Shown: positions 1-7,280 of the stretch, piece by piece
How the letters are laid out: every line of letters starts with the position of its first letter
Numbering within the stretch: position 1 is the stretch's first letter
Source of the DNA: Chitinophagaceae bacterium LGM1
GTDB lineage: Bacteria; Bacteroidota; Bacteroidia; Chitinophagales; Chitinophagaceae
Length of the DNA: 64,000 nucleotides
Direction of reading: 5' to 3'
NCBI GenBank assembly: GCA_018604165.1
Contig: CP075895.1
Coordinates: forward strand, 2,351,001 to 2,415,000
Notes under the pieces: model-generated
What the model was told of the DNA's origin: nothing
Database searches by the model: none
What the model saw: the letters and a program-made list of their open reading frames with translations, nothing else
Translations under genes and position numbers: made by a program

Positions 1-339
1 CCGTCGTGCAGCCAGTTCCCTCAGGCGTATGCACCAACGCTCCAGTTGAGATGCGAGGTGCAGCTCGTCGCCCAGCTCTGTCATATACATGGCGGTGGGT
101 ATGCCGTCTATAGTATGTACACCATCGGCATAGAGTTGTGCCGTAAGACCGATGCCGTTTACCACTTCTCCCTGCATCCACAGTCCGCGCATGGCACGAT
201 ACACCTGTTGGTTTTTCTTTTCATAAAAGCACACCTCTGTCAGCAGGTGGTGGACGCCGCTATACGCCCCCATGTGCATGATACAGATGCCCAGCACACC
301 GCGCTCTATATCGGGGTTGTAGTGTATGTATGGTTTCAT
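1..339 (-). CDS. dnaB: Replicative DNA helicase DnaB, N-terminal part (cut by window edge)
   Basis: The 113 visible codons read leftward from the ATG at 339-337 and run off the window. The translation fits the helical N-terminal domain of DnaB-family replicative helicases: an ERGVLG start, then CFYEKKNQQVYRAM, a VNGIGLTAQL segment, and MYMTELGDEL before an RLREL helix. This domain binds primase and forms the collar of the hexamer. The ATPase domain lies outside the window, so catalytic motifs cannot be checked. It follows a DUF4373-type replication gene in the same direction, which suggests the phage/element copy rather than the housekeeping helicase. Confidence is good for the fold and moderate for the phage assignment. 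Confidence 0.72.
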   Translation of the reverse strand, partial: MKPYIHYNPDIERGVLGICIMHMGAYSGVHHLLTEVCFYEKKNQQVYRAMRGLWMQGEVVNGIGLTAQLYADGVHTIDGIPTAMYMTELGDELHLASQLERWCIRLRELAARR

Positions 340-344
340 TGTTT

Positions 345-396
345 AGTAGAAAGTATTGAGTAGAGAGTAGAAAGTATTGAGTAGAGAGTAGAAAGT
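345..396. repeat. 21-bp tandem repeat, about 2.5 copies
   Basis: Two perfect copies of a 21-bp unit (AGTAGAAAGTATTGAGTAGAG) and a partial third lie just upstream of the helicase start. The same AGTAGAGAGTAGAAAG-type words recur at about 5630-5645, 6105-6165 and 7078-7100, always in intergenic DNA of the prophage region. Confidence 0.85.
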
Positions 397-415
397 GTTT
401 TTATATATAAGTGCC

Positions 416-526
416 GTCATGGCGAACGAGAGCAGCGAGTGTGGCCATCTCACGAAATGAGTATTAAGTGATAATGTGTTTACGTGAGATGGCTTTGCTT
501 CGTTCCTCGCAACGCCTCGCCATGAC
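416..526. repeat. Large imperfect palindrome (interspersed repeat family)
   Basis: GTCATGGCGA (416-425) is matched by its exact reverse complement at 517-526, and GCCATCTCACG (444-454) by its exact reverse complement at 483-493, giving a nested hairpin of about 111 nt. Degenerate relatives are seen near 2428-2460 and at 34231-34270 (TTTGCGAGCGATAGCGAAGC). No ORF or transposase is associated, so it behaves like a small non-autonomous or structural repeat. Confidence 0.75.
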
Positions 527-540
527 TCATATTTTATACA

Positions 541-623
541 CTCCACTTTGCGCCTCAGCGTCTTTGCGGTTAAAAACTAATCGAACGCAATTCCCCTCTT
601 GAGAGGGGCAAGGGGTGTGTTTA
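541..623. repeat. Composite repeat: CTTTGCGGTTAAAAACTAA block plus CCCCTCTTGAGAGGGG palindrome
   Basis: The block TCTTTGCGGTTAAAAACTAA (561-580) is followed by the hairpin CCCCTCTTGAGAGGGG (593-608) and a GGGGTGTGTTTACTC tail. The same order recurs near 2480-2540, and separate pieces near 4160 and 3956-3970. The tail reaches the 3' end of the DUF4373 gene and carries its stop codon. Confidence 0.75.
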
Positions 624-1565
624 CTCTCGCAACCGCTTCAACGCACGTTCTGTTTCTTCGCGTTGCAGGCGCAGGGCTTCTTCTATGGGTGTTAGTGGTG
701 GTGGCGATGGTAGCATAGGTCTGCCGCGTTGCCGGTGGGTAGTAGCAGTTTTGTTGTCCGTAAGTGGATTGTAGTGTGCTGGGTTTTGTGTCAGGTCTTG
801 CATCTTCAGCCAGTTGTTGAAGTGCAGGCGATAGTCGCGCTCATTTTTTACATGCTCACCACCATAGCGCAGCCATTTGTTGAACGCATCGAGCCATAGG
901 GGCAACTGTGCCGCATCTGCTATGCAACCCGCACGCAGGTGTATAGGTACAAAGTGGACGGTATCTGCCAATGCACGTTCTTTCAATTCATCGAGTGTAG
1001 CAAAGGGTAAGGGTTGTTGTTTACCAACTTTTATATTTACAACCGATGGTGATGATGATGTAGTAATAGTATTATCTTCTACTCTACTCTTTTCTTCTGT
1101 TTTGTTTTCTTCTCTTTTCTTTTCTGCTTCAAAATCTGTAAGCCCCCCTTCAGCCACCCTTACGTTTTCGGAAGCAGTGAGCTTCTTTTTTTTCTTTTTT
1201 TCTGCTCCTATCTTACCGTACTCACTTAATCTTGCCCGCTTTTCTTCCAACGGTTGCAAAGTTTCTATCAATACAGGACACCATAGATGCGTATCATCAT
1301 TTTGCAGTAAATGAAATTTATTGACACAATCGCCGATAAACTTTTCCAGATACGCATAGTCGCAACGCATATCGTCTGCCAGCTCGGCATAGGCAAACTC
1401 GTCGGTTATATCCAGCTTATAGCCCGGCTGGCTGCACAGTATCTCTTGCAATATCCACCAGTAACCATAGCCCGCCCCGCCGTAGGTGTTGAAGAGGGCT
1501 TTTAGTTTTCGATTGCTTCGGGGGTTGGTTTCGTGCGGAAACCACGGTGTGAACTTCTTACTCAT
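621..1565 (-). CDS. DUF4373 (Lin1244/Lin1753-like) phage replication-type protein
   Basis: This 314-residue protein starts FTPWFPHETNPRSNRKLKAL and continues with a GGAGYGYWWILQEIL helix, matching the winged-helix-like N-terminal DUF4373 domain found in phage and mobile-element replication or loader proteins. Residues about 120-175 are a charged low-complexity linker with a run of six or more lysines, encoded by A-rich homopolymers that could slip. The C-terminal half has a W/F-rich helical segment (LWLDAFNKWLRYGG). The next leftward gene is the DnaB-type helicase, the usual order in Bacteroidota prophages. Its stop codon lies within an interspersed repeat. Role as replication initiator or helicase loader is inferred from family and context. 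Confidence 0.75.
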   Translation of the reverse strand: MSKKFTPWFPHETNPRSNRKLKALFNTYGGAGYGYWWILQEILCSQPGYKLDITDEFAYAELADDMRCDYAYLEKFIGDCVNKFHLLQNDDTHLWCPVLIETLQPLEEKRARLSEYGKIGAEKKKKKKLTASENVRVAEGGLTDFEAEKKREENKTEEKSRVEDNTITTSSSPSVVNIKVGKQQPLPFATLDELKERALADTVHFVPIHLRAGCIADAAQLPLWLDAFNKWLRYGGEHVKNERDYRLHFNNWLKMQDLTQNPAHYNPLTDNKTATTHRQRGRPMLPSPPPLTPIEEALRLQREETERALKRLRE

Positions 1566-1744
1566 AGTGCATTAGGTATTTGTGATTTGTAATTTTTGAT
1601 TTGTGATGTAGAATTTGGGGTTTGGGATTTAGATATTAGTATTTAGAATTTAAATTTTGTTATTCGCTTGTTATACACTCGTTTTTATTTTGTTGCGCTA
1701 CAGGGTGGTTTTATATTGGCAAGAACAAAAAATAAAACACTATT

Positions 1745-2038
1745 ATGTCCGCTCATCGCTTATACCGCCTGCATCAGGCAGAACGTCCGTACAACCAATA
1801 TCGCAAATACATAACACCGTACCGTGCATTGCTGCTCATTATGCTGCTGCCCATGCTATTCAGTATATCATTACGCTTGCCATGGAAGAATGAATTACTC
1901 GGTGCATTTATACTACTAAGCATACTTACGTTTGTGGTAGAGGTGCTGCTATTCGCATTCCAGTTTACCCGCAAGGAGTGCGCGTATCTCGAGGTATTAC
2001 TGTTTATCTTATTAATTCCTTTCATGGTGATGTTGTAG
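1745..2038 (+). CDS. Small predicted membrane protein
   Basis: A 97-residue ORF starting at an ATG after an AT-rich leader. It has a polar N-terminus (about 27 residues) then three hydrophobic stretches: ALLLIMLLPMLFSIS, LLGAFILLSILTFVVEVLL and VLLFILLIPFMVML. No family is recognised. It lies between leftward prophage replication genes but on the opposite strand, which weakens the call. The competing reading on the other strand is low-complexity and less convincing. Confidence 0.4.
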   Translation: MSAHRLYRLHQAERPYNQYRKYITPYRALLLIMLLPMLFSISLRLPWKNELLGAFILLSILTFVVEVLLFAFQFTRKECAYLEVLLFILLIPFMVML

Positions 2039-2726
2039 TTTTTTTTGTTGTGGTGTTATTCGTCATTTCGACCAACGGGAGAAATCTCCTTACACATTAA
2101 CACTGTTGCCTAAACTATGCGAGTATTAGCCTCGCTCATTGCCAACGCTTCCTTTCTTTCTTTTGGCAGCAAAAGAAAGAAACAAAGACCGCGAAGCAGC
2201 ATGAATACCCAAAAAAATAAACATGCAATGAATAAAAGCTGCCACCGACCAATGACAGAAAGGTCGCTGGTGGCTATCTATTTAGCTTTATTACTACTGT
2301 ACTGCCAAGCTGCAAGCCTTGATACCTCACAATTATTTAAAACTGCACTATTTCTTTGTGTCCTAACGTCTTTGCGGTTCAACTATCAGATACAGCATTT
2401 AATACAACATAGCTTTATACAACCCTCATTTCGTGAGATGACTTCTTGCTTCGCCATGATTCATAATTTTCCATACACGCACTTTGCGTCTGTACGATTA
2501 AAAAACTAATATTTTATCAATTCCCCTCTTGAGAGGGGCTGCGACGCAAGAGGGGAGTGTCTACTCGTGTTGTGTTCACTCTACGCGAGTTCACATCCCC
2601 CGTCCTACGGACACCCCCTTCAAAGGGGGAATCATACAGTACTTTTCCTCTCCAGAGGGGACATATACAACATCTTATTTTAACAACGAATTGAGCCATT
2701 GAGCTATTAAATCATCGAGCCATTAC
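2039..2726. repeat. Gene-poor, repeat-packed spacer
   Basis: No convincing gene was found in these 688 bases. They hold degenerate copies of the CATTTCGTGAGATG palindrome family (about 2428-2460), the CTTTGCGGTT block (about 2372-2390), and a 49-bp repeat (2519-2567) that recurs with one mismatch at 15812-15860. There is also a copy of the CCCCCTTCAAAGGGGG / GTCCTACGGAC palindromic element (about 2582-2632). A word around 2289-2324 recurs at about 4075-4110. Short ORFs here are made of repeat sequence. Confidence 0.7.
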
Positions 2727-3485
2727 CTAAGCAGCTACTTTCCGCAACTGGTTCTTTCTACTGGTAAAGAGTTGTTTTAGTTCGGGGGCATTGTCTATGC
2801 GTTCTTTATTTTCGTTGTAAAGTTGCAGTAGTTCTTCTTCGGTAGTACAGGTAGCTACGGCTTTTGTAAGCCCCTTCATCCCCAAAAAGAGAGAGGTAGG
2901 TAACCAACCCTCTGCGCCCCCTGAAGGGGGAACTGCATCCTGTGCCGTTGCCAATTCCAAATGCAGGAAATCTTCTTCCCCCTTCAGGGGGTTAGGGGGT
3001 ATTTCCGTTTCGTCGAGTATGCCGAGGCCCAGCAGGTCGAGCGTAGCACGGCGTTTGGCTTTGGTTTCTGCTTTCATCATGGCATTGCACAGGTTTTCTC
3101 CTTTCAGGTTGATGATGGGTACAGCACCCAGGCTTTCCGTTTTACGTCCGTCGGGTGTACTGGCTTGGGCGGTTACCACATAACATCCGTTTACGGTTTC
3201 TCGGCTGCGTATCTCGTGGCTCACACGATGTAGCTTATTCAGTTGTTGCGCTCCACCACGGTCGCAATACATTATCTCTCGCCCATGCAGGCGCAGTATG
3301 CGGAATGGTTGCGATAGCGGGTCGAGCCCCAGTTTATCGCACACACGGCGGTAGTAGTCTACTTTCTGTACAGGTGTCAGCCGGCTGATGTCGCCGTGAA
3401 TGAAGAGGGATGAAACGATATCGTTACACACCCCTGCACCCCTCTCCAGAGGGGAATGAGTGTTTATGTTTGGTTCTTGTTTCAT
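2727..3485 (-). CDS. Putative phage recombination (RecT/Bet-like ssDNA-annealing) protein with in-frame repeat insertions
   Basis: The start chosen is the ATG at 3485; a longer 5' reading adds unlikely residues. The core from VDYYRRVCDKLGLDPLSQPF through the YCDRGGAQQL and AMMKAETKAKRRATLDLLGL segments to LDETE resembles phage proteins of the Bet/RecT type, in which a YxxxCKxxGLxP motif precedes a beta-rich core. Such proteins anneal ssDNA during phage recombination. The assignment is by motif recall and only moderately sure. Three stretches are translated interspersed repeat: HSPLERGAGV near the N-terminus, IPPNPLKGEE after the core, and VPPSGGAEG in the C-terminal linker. All keep the frame open. 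The N-terminus before SSLFIHGDIS is therefore probably not ancestral. Confidence 0.55.
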   Translation of the reverse strand: MKQEPNINTHSPLERGAGVCNDIVSSLFIHGDISRLTPVQKVDYYRRVCDKLGLDPLSQPFRILRLHGREIMYCDRGGAQQLNKLHRVSHEIRSRETVNGCYVVTAQASTPDGRKTESLGAVPIINLKGENLCNAMMKAETKAKRRATLDLLGLGILDETEIPPNPLKGEEDFLHLELATAQDAVPPSGGAEGWLPTSLFLGMKGLTKAVATCTTEEELLQLYNENKERIDNAPELKQLFTSRKNQLRKVAA

Positions 3486-3617
3486 GATAGTGTTTTTTGA
3501 AAAATGTGTTGTTTGATAATGCGGCAATACGGTAATGTGGACAATGCGGCAATGTTATTTGCCTACAATATTCAATTATCGCATTGCCGCATTGTCTAAT
3601 TGTCGCATTCTAAACCC

Positions 3618-3887
3618 CTACTCTCCCAACAGTTTATACAGCAGCTTGTGTTTGGTACGTTGGCTTTCGGCAAAGGCACCGAGGTGGAAGCAGGCATAAG
3701 CCAGTTCATTGGCATTACCAAGCTCTTCGGATATGGCTGCAATTGCATCGGGGTAGGTAGTGGTTTCTGCATGGCAGCGGTCCATCAACTGGTCTATTTC
3801 TGTTTCTCGTTGCTCGGTAATGCTCAGTGCGCGGGCAAAGTTTTCATCGTTGGTTTGTACGGCTTGTACTTGTGTTGTGTTGTTCAT
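3618..3887 (-). CDS. Hypothetical small phage protein
   Basis: An 89-residue, acidic, probably all-helical cytoplasmic protein with an NNTTQVQAVQ start and a C-terminus rich in K/R (SQRTKHKLLYKLLGE). No family recognised. It is read in the same direction as, and about 130 bp upstream of, the annealing-protein gene, so it is likely part of the early leftward prophage operon. Codon use resembles its neighbours. Confidence 0.6.
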   Translation of the reverse strand: MNNTTQVQAVQTNDENFARALSITEQRETEIDQLMDRCHAETTTYPDAIAAISEELGNANELAYACFHLGAFAESQRTKHKLLYKLLGE

Positions 3888-4416
3888 GTGATTGTTGTTT
3901 TAGTGTTGCTTAATAATTTATTTAAAATAATGTAAAATTGATTTTTATTAATTCCCCTCTTGAGAGGGGTTAGGGATGTGTCCACACAGCGCGAGTGTAC
4001 ACACCCCTGTTTCTCTCCGCTTTGCTTCGTTCAACATCCCCCTCTCCAGAGGGGAAATGAGATTGCTACTGCATTACTACTGTGCTGCCGAGTTGCAAGC
4101 CTTGATACTTTCAATACTGGTGTTTCTTTTTGTTTTCATTTTCTCTTAGCGGCTTAGCGCCTTTGTGGTTAAAAAACTACTTATCAACTAATTAACCTAT
4201 TAACCAATCAACGAGTAAACTCACCCTATAGGACGGGGCGCAACGGGCAGTGTATGTGTTGTGGTTTTTAGTTTAGCAGTTGTAAAAAACACAATGATGC
4301 ACATACATGCCTGTATTGTTGCCACCCCGCTCTATACGGCTATCGTATTGTCAGTTGTTCTGTTTGCTATGTTTCATATTGCAGGGCATGGTATAGCGGT
4401 GTAGCCATGCAAGTGT
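3888..4416. repeat. Repeat-rich intergenic spacer
   Basis: No gene is supported in these 529 bases. Positions about 3954-4060 hold two head-to-head copies of the CCCCTCT-TG-AGAGGGG element, and 4007-4055 is the inverted relative of a chromosomal copy at about 35015-35060. The rest is AT-rich with the ACTTATTAACC-type words that recur at 4929-5000 and 6166-6220. Short ORFs at 4270-4416 are below 15 codons. Confidence 0.6.
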
Positions 4417-4794
4417 TCAGGCTGCGGCTTCCATACTATTTACAGGGGCTGGCTCGGTAAGCGTTATGCGATACTGTGTGCCTTCCTGCTCCAGCTCTAC
4501 ATCGTAGCCTTTCAGTGCCAGCTCTGCCAGTTTGCACACCGCGCCAAAGCGTGTGGCATATACACGGGGTTCACCTTTTTCGTCGGCCAGGTAGGTGTTG
4601 CCACCCCATACGGTGAAGCCCGGCATCTGCCGCAGGCGTGTTTCTTTGTAGTCTATCTCGCGATAAAGCTGCTCTTTGATGTTGGCAGGCTCGTTGCTGT
4701 TATCTACAAATCGGCGCAACCAATCGAGTGCTTCGGGATTGCGATAGCTGCGTATCCAGCTACTAACACGGTTGTAAAAAATGTTCTCTTTCAT
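4417..4794 (-). CDS. Hypothetical prophage protein
   Basis: A 125-residue protein with a helical N-terminal half (NRVSSWIRSYRNPEALDWL) and a beta-rich C-terminal half ending in LEQEGTQYRITLTEPAP. No signal peptide, membrane segment or known family was recognised. It sits in the leftward early operon between a repeat-rich gap and the long inverted repeat at 4823-4977. Its reading frame is clean and codon use is normal, so it is probably a real gene of unknown function. Confidence 0.6.
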   Translation of the reverse strand: MKENIFYNRVSSWIRSYRNPEALDWLRRFVDNSNEPANIKEQLYREIDYKETRLRQMPGFTVWGGNTYLADEKGEPRVYATRFGAVCKLAELALKGYDVELEQEGTQYRITLTEPAPVNSMEAAA

Positions 4795-4822
4795 ATAGCT
4801 CTGTTTTTTTGTTGACGTTTTT

Positions 4823-4977
4823 GTTTTAGTAATAAGTCGTTAGTAGAAAGTTTGCTCTGCGCGAGTGTACATCCCCCGTCCTTCGGACACCCCCTTCAAA
4901 GGGGGAATGTGTTTACTACTTTTTTACTATTCACTTATTAACTTATTAACTTATCGACCTATTCACTTATCACCCTT
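4823..4977. repeat. Left arm of a long inverted repeat (partner 6166-6325)
   Basis: Reading rightward this arm contains AAGTCGTTAGTAGAAAG, TTTGCTCTGCGCGAGTGTAC, CCCCGTCCTTCGGACAC, GGGGGAATGTGTTTACTAC and ACTATTCACTTAT in that order. The reverse complement of 6166-6325 has the same blocks in the same order with only scattered substitutions and small indels. The arms bracket about 1.2 kb holding two genes and a divergent operator region. Confidence 0.8.
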
Positions 4978-5014
4978 TTCATCTATCGCCCTATTCACTC
5001 TTCCCCCTGATACC

Positions 5015-5602
5015 TCACTCCTCATACCTCACTCCTATCTCATCCACCATATATGTTTTCAAATCGTTGAGGGAGATGCCGTAGTGCGCGTATATCCACT
5101 CATACGTAGGTTGTGTTTGGTGTTCGCCGCTTATCAGCTCGGTGAGGCACCAATCCAGCCGACAGGTTTTGTACAACCATTGTTCAAAGTCTGCACGGTA
5201 TACACGTAGCTGCTCATTCGCATCCATACCGGGCAGTGCCCAGTCTATCACTATGTTATTGTTTGTGATACATATAGTGTCAAATTCTAAATAGTTTATT
5301 ATCTTCGCATCGTGTTTTTTATTTTTTGTTTTGAAAGGCCCGTAGTTTCTACTCCGGGCATTTTTTTTAGCCACCACCACCTGAAGGGGGAACTTGCCTG
5401 ACGACACACTCTCTGCACCATACCACACACATTCGTCTGTAGTTTTATTGTACATCCATACACCATACTGCCAAGAGGCGGAACAATACGGAAGTATTTC
5501 CTCGCTCGTGCTGTTTTCCCTGCGCGAGTGTACATCCCCCGTCCTGCGGACACCCCCTTCCAAGGGGGAATGAAAATGTTGTTTATGTATGGTTGTACGC
5601 AT
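5015..5602 (-). CDS. Hypothetical prophage protein with repeat-derived N-terminus
   Basis: A 195-residue ORF of no recognised family; the body (residues about 45-195) is mixed alpha/beta with many W/Y residues (WLYKTCRLDWCL, EWIYAHYGIS). Residues about 10-28 (SPLEGGVRRTGDVHSRR) are the translation of an interspersed palindromic element at about 5521-5575. The same peptide appears when other intergenic copies are translated, so the true or ancestral start may lie downstream. A second repeat-like stretch (GKFPLQVVVA) is near residue 70. It lies between the arms of the long inverted repeat, downstream of the Cro-like gene. Confidence 0.5.
   Translation of the reverse strand: MRTTIHKQHFHSPLEGGVRRTGDVHSRRENSTSEEILPYCSASWQYGVWMYNKTTDECVWYGAESVSSGKFPLQVVVAKKNARSRNYGPFKTKNKKHDAKIINYLEFDTICITNNNIVIDWALPGMDANEQLRVYRADFEQWLYKTCRLDWCLTELISGEHQTQPTYEWIYAHYGISLNDLKTYMVDEIGVRYEE
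5521..5575. repeat. Interspersed palindromic element inside a coding region
   Basis: Contains GCGCGAGTGTACATCCCC, the hairpin GTCCTGCGGAC and CCCCCTTCCAAGGGGG. This matches the cores of the copies at about 4857-4907 and 6232-6282 (inverted). It supplies the N-terminal codons of the gene at 5015-5602. Confidence 0.8.
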
Positions 5603-5767
5603 TGGTTTTACTTAGTCTTTAGTCATTAGTAGAAAGTAGAAAGACACTTGTCCTGTTTGTTTGCTAATCATTCTTATTACTTTCTACTCTTTACTTATCA
5701 CTTTCTACTATCTGCTTTTTATTTTTTCCTTTTACTTTTTTCTTTTTGCTTTTTACTCCCCCCTCAT

Positions 5768-5986
5768 CTACGCTGCCTGCTCTACAAATACCCGCGATGC
5801 GGATGCTTTGATAAACTGCCTCAGCTTTTCGGCAACGGGTGTGGTGGCTTCGCCTGTTTTCAGCACCCTGCTGATGGTACTGCGGTGGATGCCTGTTTTA
5901 GTAGCGCAATCCGTTTTTGCCCCGTAGCCCTGCAGCCGTTTGCGTAGCAGGTGTTTCTCAGTGATAGAAAATTTTTCGGTCAACAT
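5768..5986 (-). CDS. Cro-like small HTH regulator of the prophage switch
   Basis: A 72-residue protein that is almost entirely a helix-turn-helix: TDCATKTGIHRSTISRVLKT is a classic recognition-helix segment. It is transcribed leftward, divergent from the S24 repressor gene at 6359. The intervening DNA has palindromic operator sequences and a good leftward promoter (6054-6084). By position it is the Cro counterpart of the S24/CI-type repressor and heads the early leftward genes. An alternative is an anti-repressor or excision-type regulator. The gene lies between the arms of the long inverted repeat. Confidence 0.7.
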   Translation of the reverse strand: MLTEKFSITEKHLLRKRLQGYGAKTDCATKTGIHRSTISRVLKTGEATTPVAEKLRQFIKASASRVFVEQAA

Positions 5987-6010
5987 GGTATTTTGTTTTA
6001 AAAGTTTTTA

Positions 6011-6081
6011 TACATTTGTGCAACAGTGTAGCATTAATGTAGTTTCATTTGTACAAATGTACAGTTATTATACAAATGTCC
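6011..6081. promoter_or_regulatory. Prophage operator cluster
   Basis: A perfect 12-bp palindrome ATTTGTACAAAT (6047-6058) lies between related half-sites TACATTTGTGCAA (6011-6023) and TACAAATGTCC (6071-6081). They share the ACAAATGTA word and overlap the leftward promoter, as expected for binding by the Cro-like protein or S24 repressor. Which protein binds is inferred. Confidence 0.6.
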
Positions 6082-6084
6082 AAA
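6054..6084 (-). promoter_or_regulatory. Leftward promoter for the Cro-like gene
   Basis: On the minus strand TTTG (6084-6081) is followed after 19 bp by TACATTTG (6061-6054). This matches the Bacteroidota -33 TTTG / -7 TAnnTTTG consensus and spacing. The predicted transcript starts near 6050, giving a leader of about 60 nt before the ATG at 5986. The -7 box overlaps the palindromic operator. Confidence 0.6.
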
Positions 6085-6165
6085 TATTTTTTAGAAATTT
6101 TTTTTAGGGTAGAAAGATGATAGTAGAGAGTAGAGAGTAGAAAGTAATAAGTAGAGAGTAGAAAG

Positions 6166-6325
6166 AGAATAGGTGATAAGTGAATAGGTCAATAAGGTGA
6201 TAAGTGAATAGTAAAAAAAGTAGTAAACACATTCCCCCTTGCAAGGGAGTGTCCGAAGGACGGGGAATGTACACTCGCGCAGAGCAAACTTTCTACTTTC
6301 TACTAACGACTTACGACTCACGACT
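6166..6325. repeat. Right arm of the long inverted repeat (partner 4823-4977)
   Basis: This is the reverse-complement counterpart of the left arm, with the same ordered blocks and a slightly expanded GTAGAAAG tract. It occupies the leader region upstream of the S24 repressor gene, so that gene's promoter must lie in or across repeat DNA. Confidence 0.8.
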
Positions 6326-6358
6326 AACGACTAAAACAATAAAACAACCCACAATTCT

Positions 6359-7075
6359 ATGATACAAATACACGAAGGCGAAGCATTGCAAAACGCCGCA
6401 CGTATGAGCAAACTGGGCATCCATGGGCTGGCAGATGCTATGGAAGTACCACGTAGTACCCTGTACTACAACTTTAAAAAAGACAGGCTGGACGATGAGC
6501 TGAAAGACAAAGCAGCCAACGTACTGGGCATAGATGCCAACAGGCTGTTTGGCGGGGCGTACAACCCCGGTGCTAACCGCATAACCGGCGACGACCTGCG
6601 GCGACTCAAAGCCTTTGGCGACGGTAGCATACCCGAAGGCATTCCTGTAGTACCCATCATGGCACAGGCAGGCTACAGCAAACATTACCTGGACCCTACC
6701 TACGCCAACGAGTTGCAACAGATGCACCTGCCCAACCTGCCCTACCGTGGCGACAGGTATCGTGCTTTTGAGGTGAGCGGCGATAGCATGGAGCCTACGC
6801 TGAAAGAAGGATTCCTGATGGTGTGCGAGCGTGTAGAGCCCGACTTCTGGAGCAGCACCGCACAGTTTTATATATACGTGGTGGTAACAGAAGACCGCAT
6901 TATGGTGAAACGCCTGTACCGTAAAGACGATAAAACATACGTGTGCATCAGCGACAACGAAGATTTCTATCCGCAGTTTACCCTGCCGATGAGCGAGATA
7001 AAAGAGCTATGGCTCGTAAAACGCAAAATTGACTGGGACATGCCCCCACCCAAGAAGTTTGAGATAACGGTGTAG
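6359..7075 (+). CDS. S24-family (LexA/CI-type) prophage repressor
   Basis: A 238-residue protein with an N-terminal HTH (about residues 14-55, GIHGLADAMEVPRSTLYYNF) and a C-terminal S24 self-cleavage domain. Visible catalytic features are the scissile Ala104-Gly105 in MAQAGY, the serine nucleophile Ser143 in SGDSMEPTL and the general base Lys184 in RIMVKRLYR. This is the layout of repressors that are inactivated by RecA-stimulated autocleavage on DNA damage, which keeps the prophage silent otherwise. It diverges from the Cro-like gene and probably binds the ACAAATGTA operators. Its 3' end is followed by a hairpin terminator at 7112-7129. Confidence 0.85.
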   Translation: MIQIHEGEALQNAARMSKLGIHGLADAMEVPRSTLYYNFKKDRLDDELKDKAANVLGIDANRLFGGAYNPGANRITGDDLRRLKAFGDGSIPEGIPVVPIMAQAGYSKHYLDPTYANELQQMHLPNLPYRGDRYRAFEVSGDSMEPTLKEGFLMVCERVEPDFWSSTAQFYIYVVVTEDRIMVKRLYRKDDKTYVCISDNEDFYPQFTLPMSEIKELWLVKRKIDWDMPPPKKFEITV

Positions 7076-7111
7076 TAGTTAGTAGAGAGTAGAAAGTATA
7101 TAGTATAAAGT

Positions 7112-7134
7112 CCCTGCCAGATGGCGGGGATTTT
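7112..7134 (+). terminator. Hairpin terminator after the S24 repressor gene
   Basis: Stem CCCTGCC (7112-7118) pairs with GGCGGGG (7123-7129), then ATTTT. It is close in sequence to the terminators at 8078-8105 and 9274-9299. Confidence 0.75.
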
Positions 7135-7135
7135 A

Positions 7136-7174
7136 AATTTAATTTCATTTTTTGAAATTAAATTACTATATTTG
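7136..7174 (+). promoter_or_regulatory. Promoter and operator-like inverted repeat of the HigBA operon
   Basis: AATTTAATTTC (7136-7146) and its exact reverse complement GAAATTAAATT (7154-7164) form an 11-bp inverted repeat. It is followed at once by TATATTTG (7167-7174), a match to the Bacteroidota -7 box TAnnTTTG. The -33 box would fall at TTTC (7143-7146), inside the repeat. Binding by the HigA antitoxin for autoregulation is inferred. Confidence 0.5.
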
Positions 7175-7280
7175 TAGTAATAGGTGCTAGTATACTGAAT
7201 ACTACACAACATTGTATGGTTTAACAGAGGCGGCAACTCTATAAATACGGCAAATCGCATGTTTAAAAATATTATCTAAA

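Noticed and set aside
345-396. Possible CRISPR-like repeats
   Set aside because: The 21-bp units are directly adjacent with no spacers of unique sequence; this is a simple tandem repeat.
1774-2025. Leftward 83-codon frame opposite the small membrane protein
   Set aside because: Ser/Asn-rich low complexity, no domain, and less hydrophobic sense than the rightward frame.
2117-2509. Rightward 130-codon frame
   Set aside because: It is built from repeat-family DNA (CATTTCGTGAGATG and CTTTGCGGTT blocks) with no domain and unusual composition.
2517-2699. Leftward 60-codon frame with SPFEGGVRRTGDVNSRR
   Set aside because: Entirely the translation of interspersed palindromic repeats; no start context or homologous domain.
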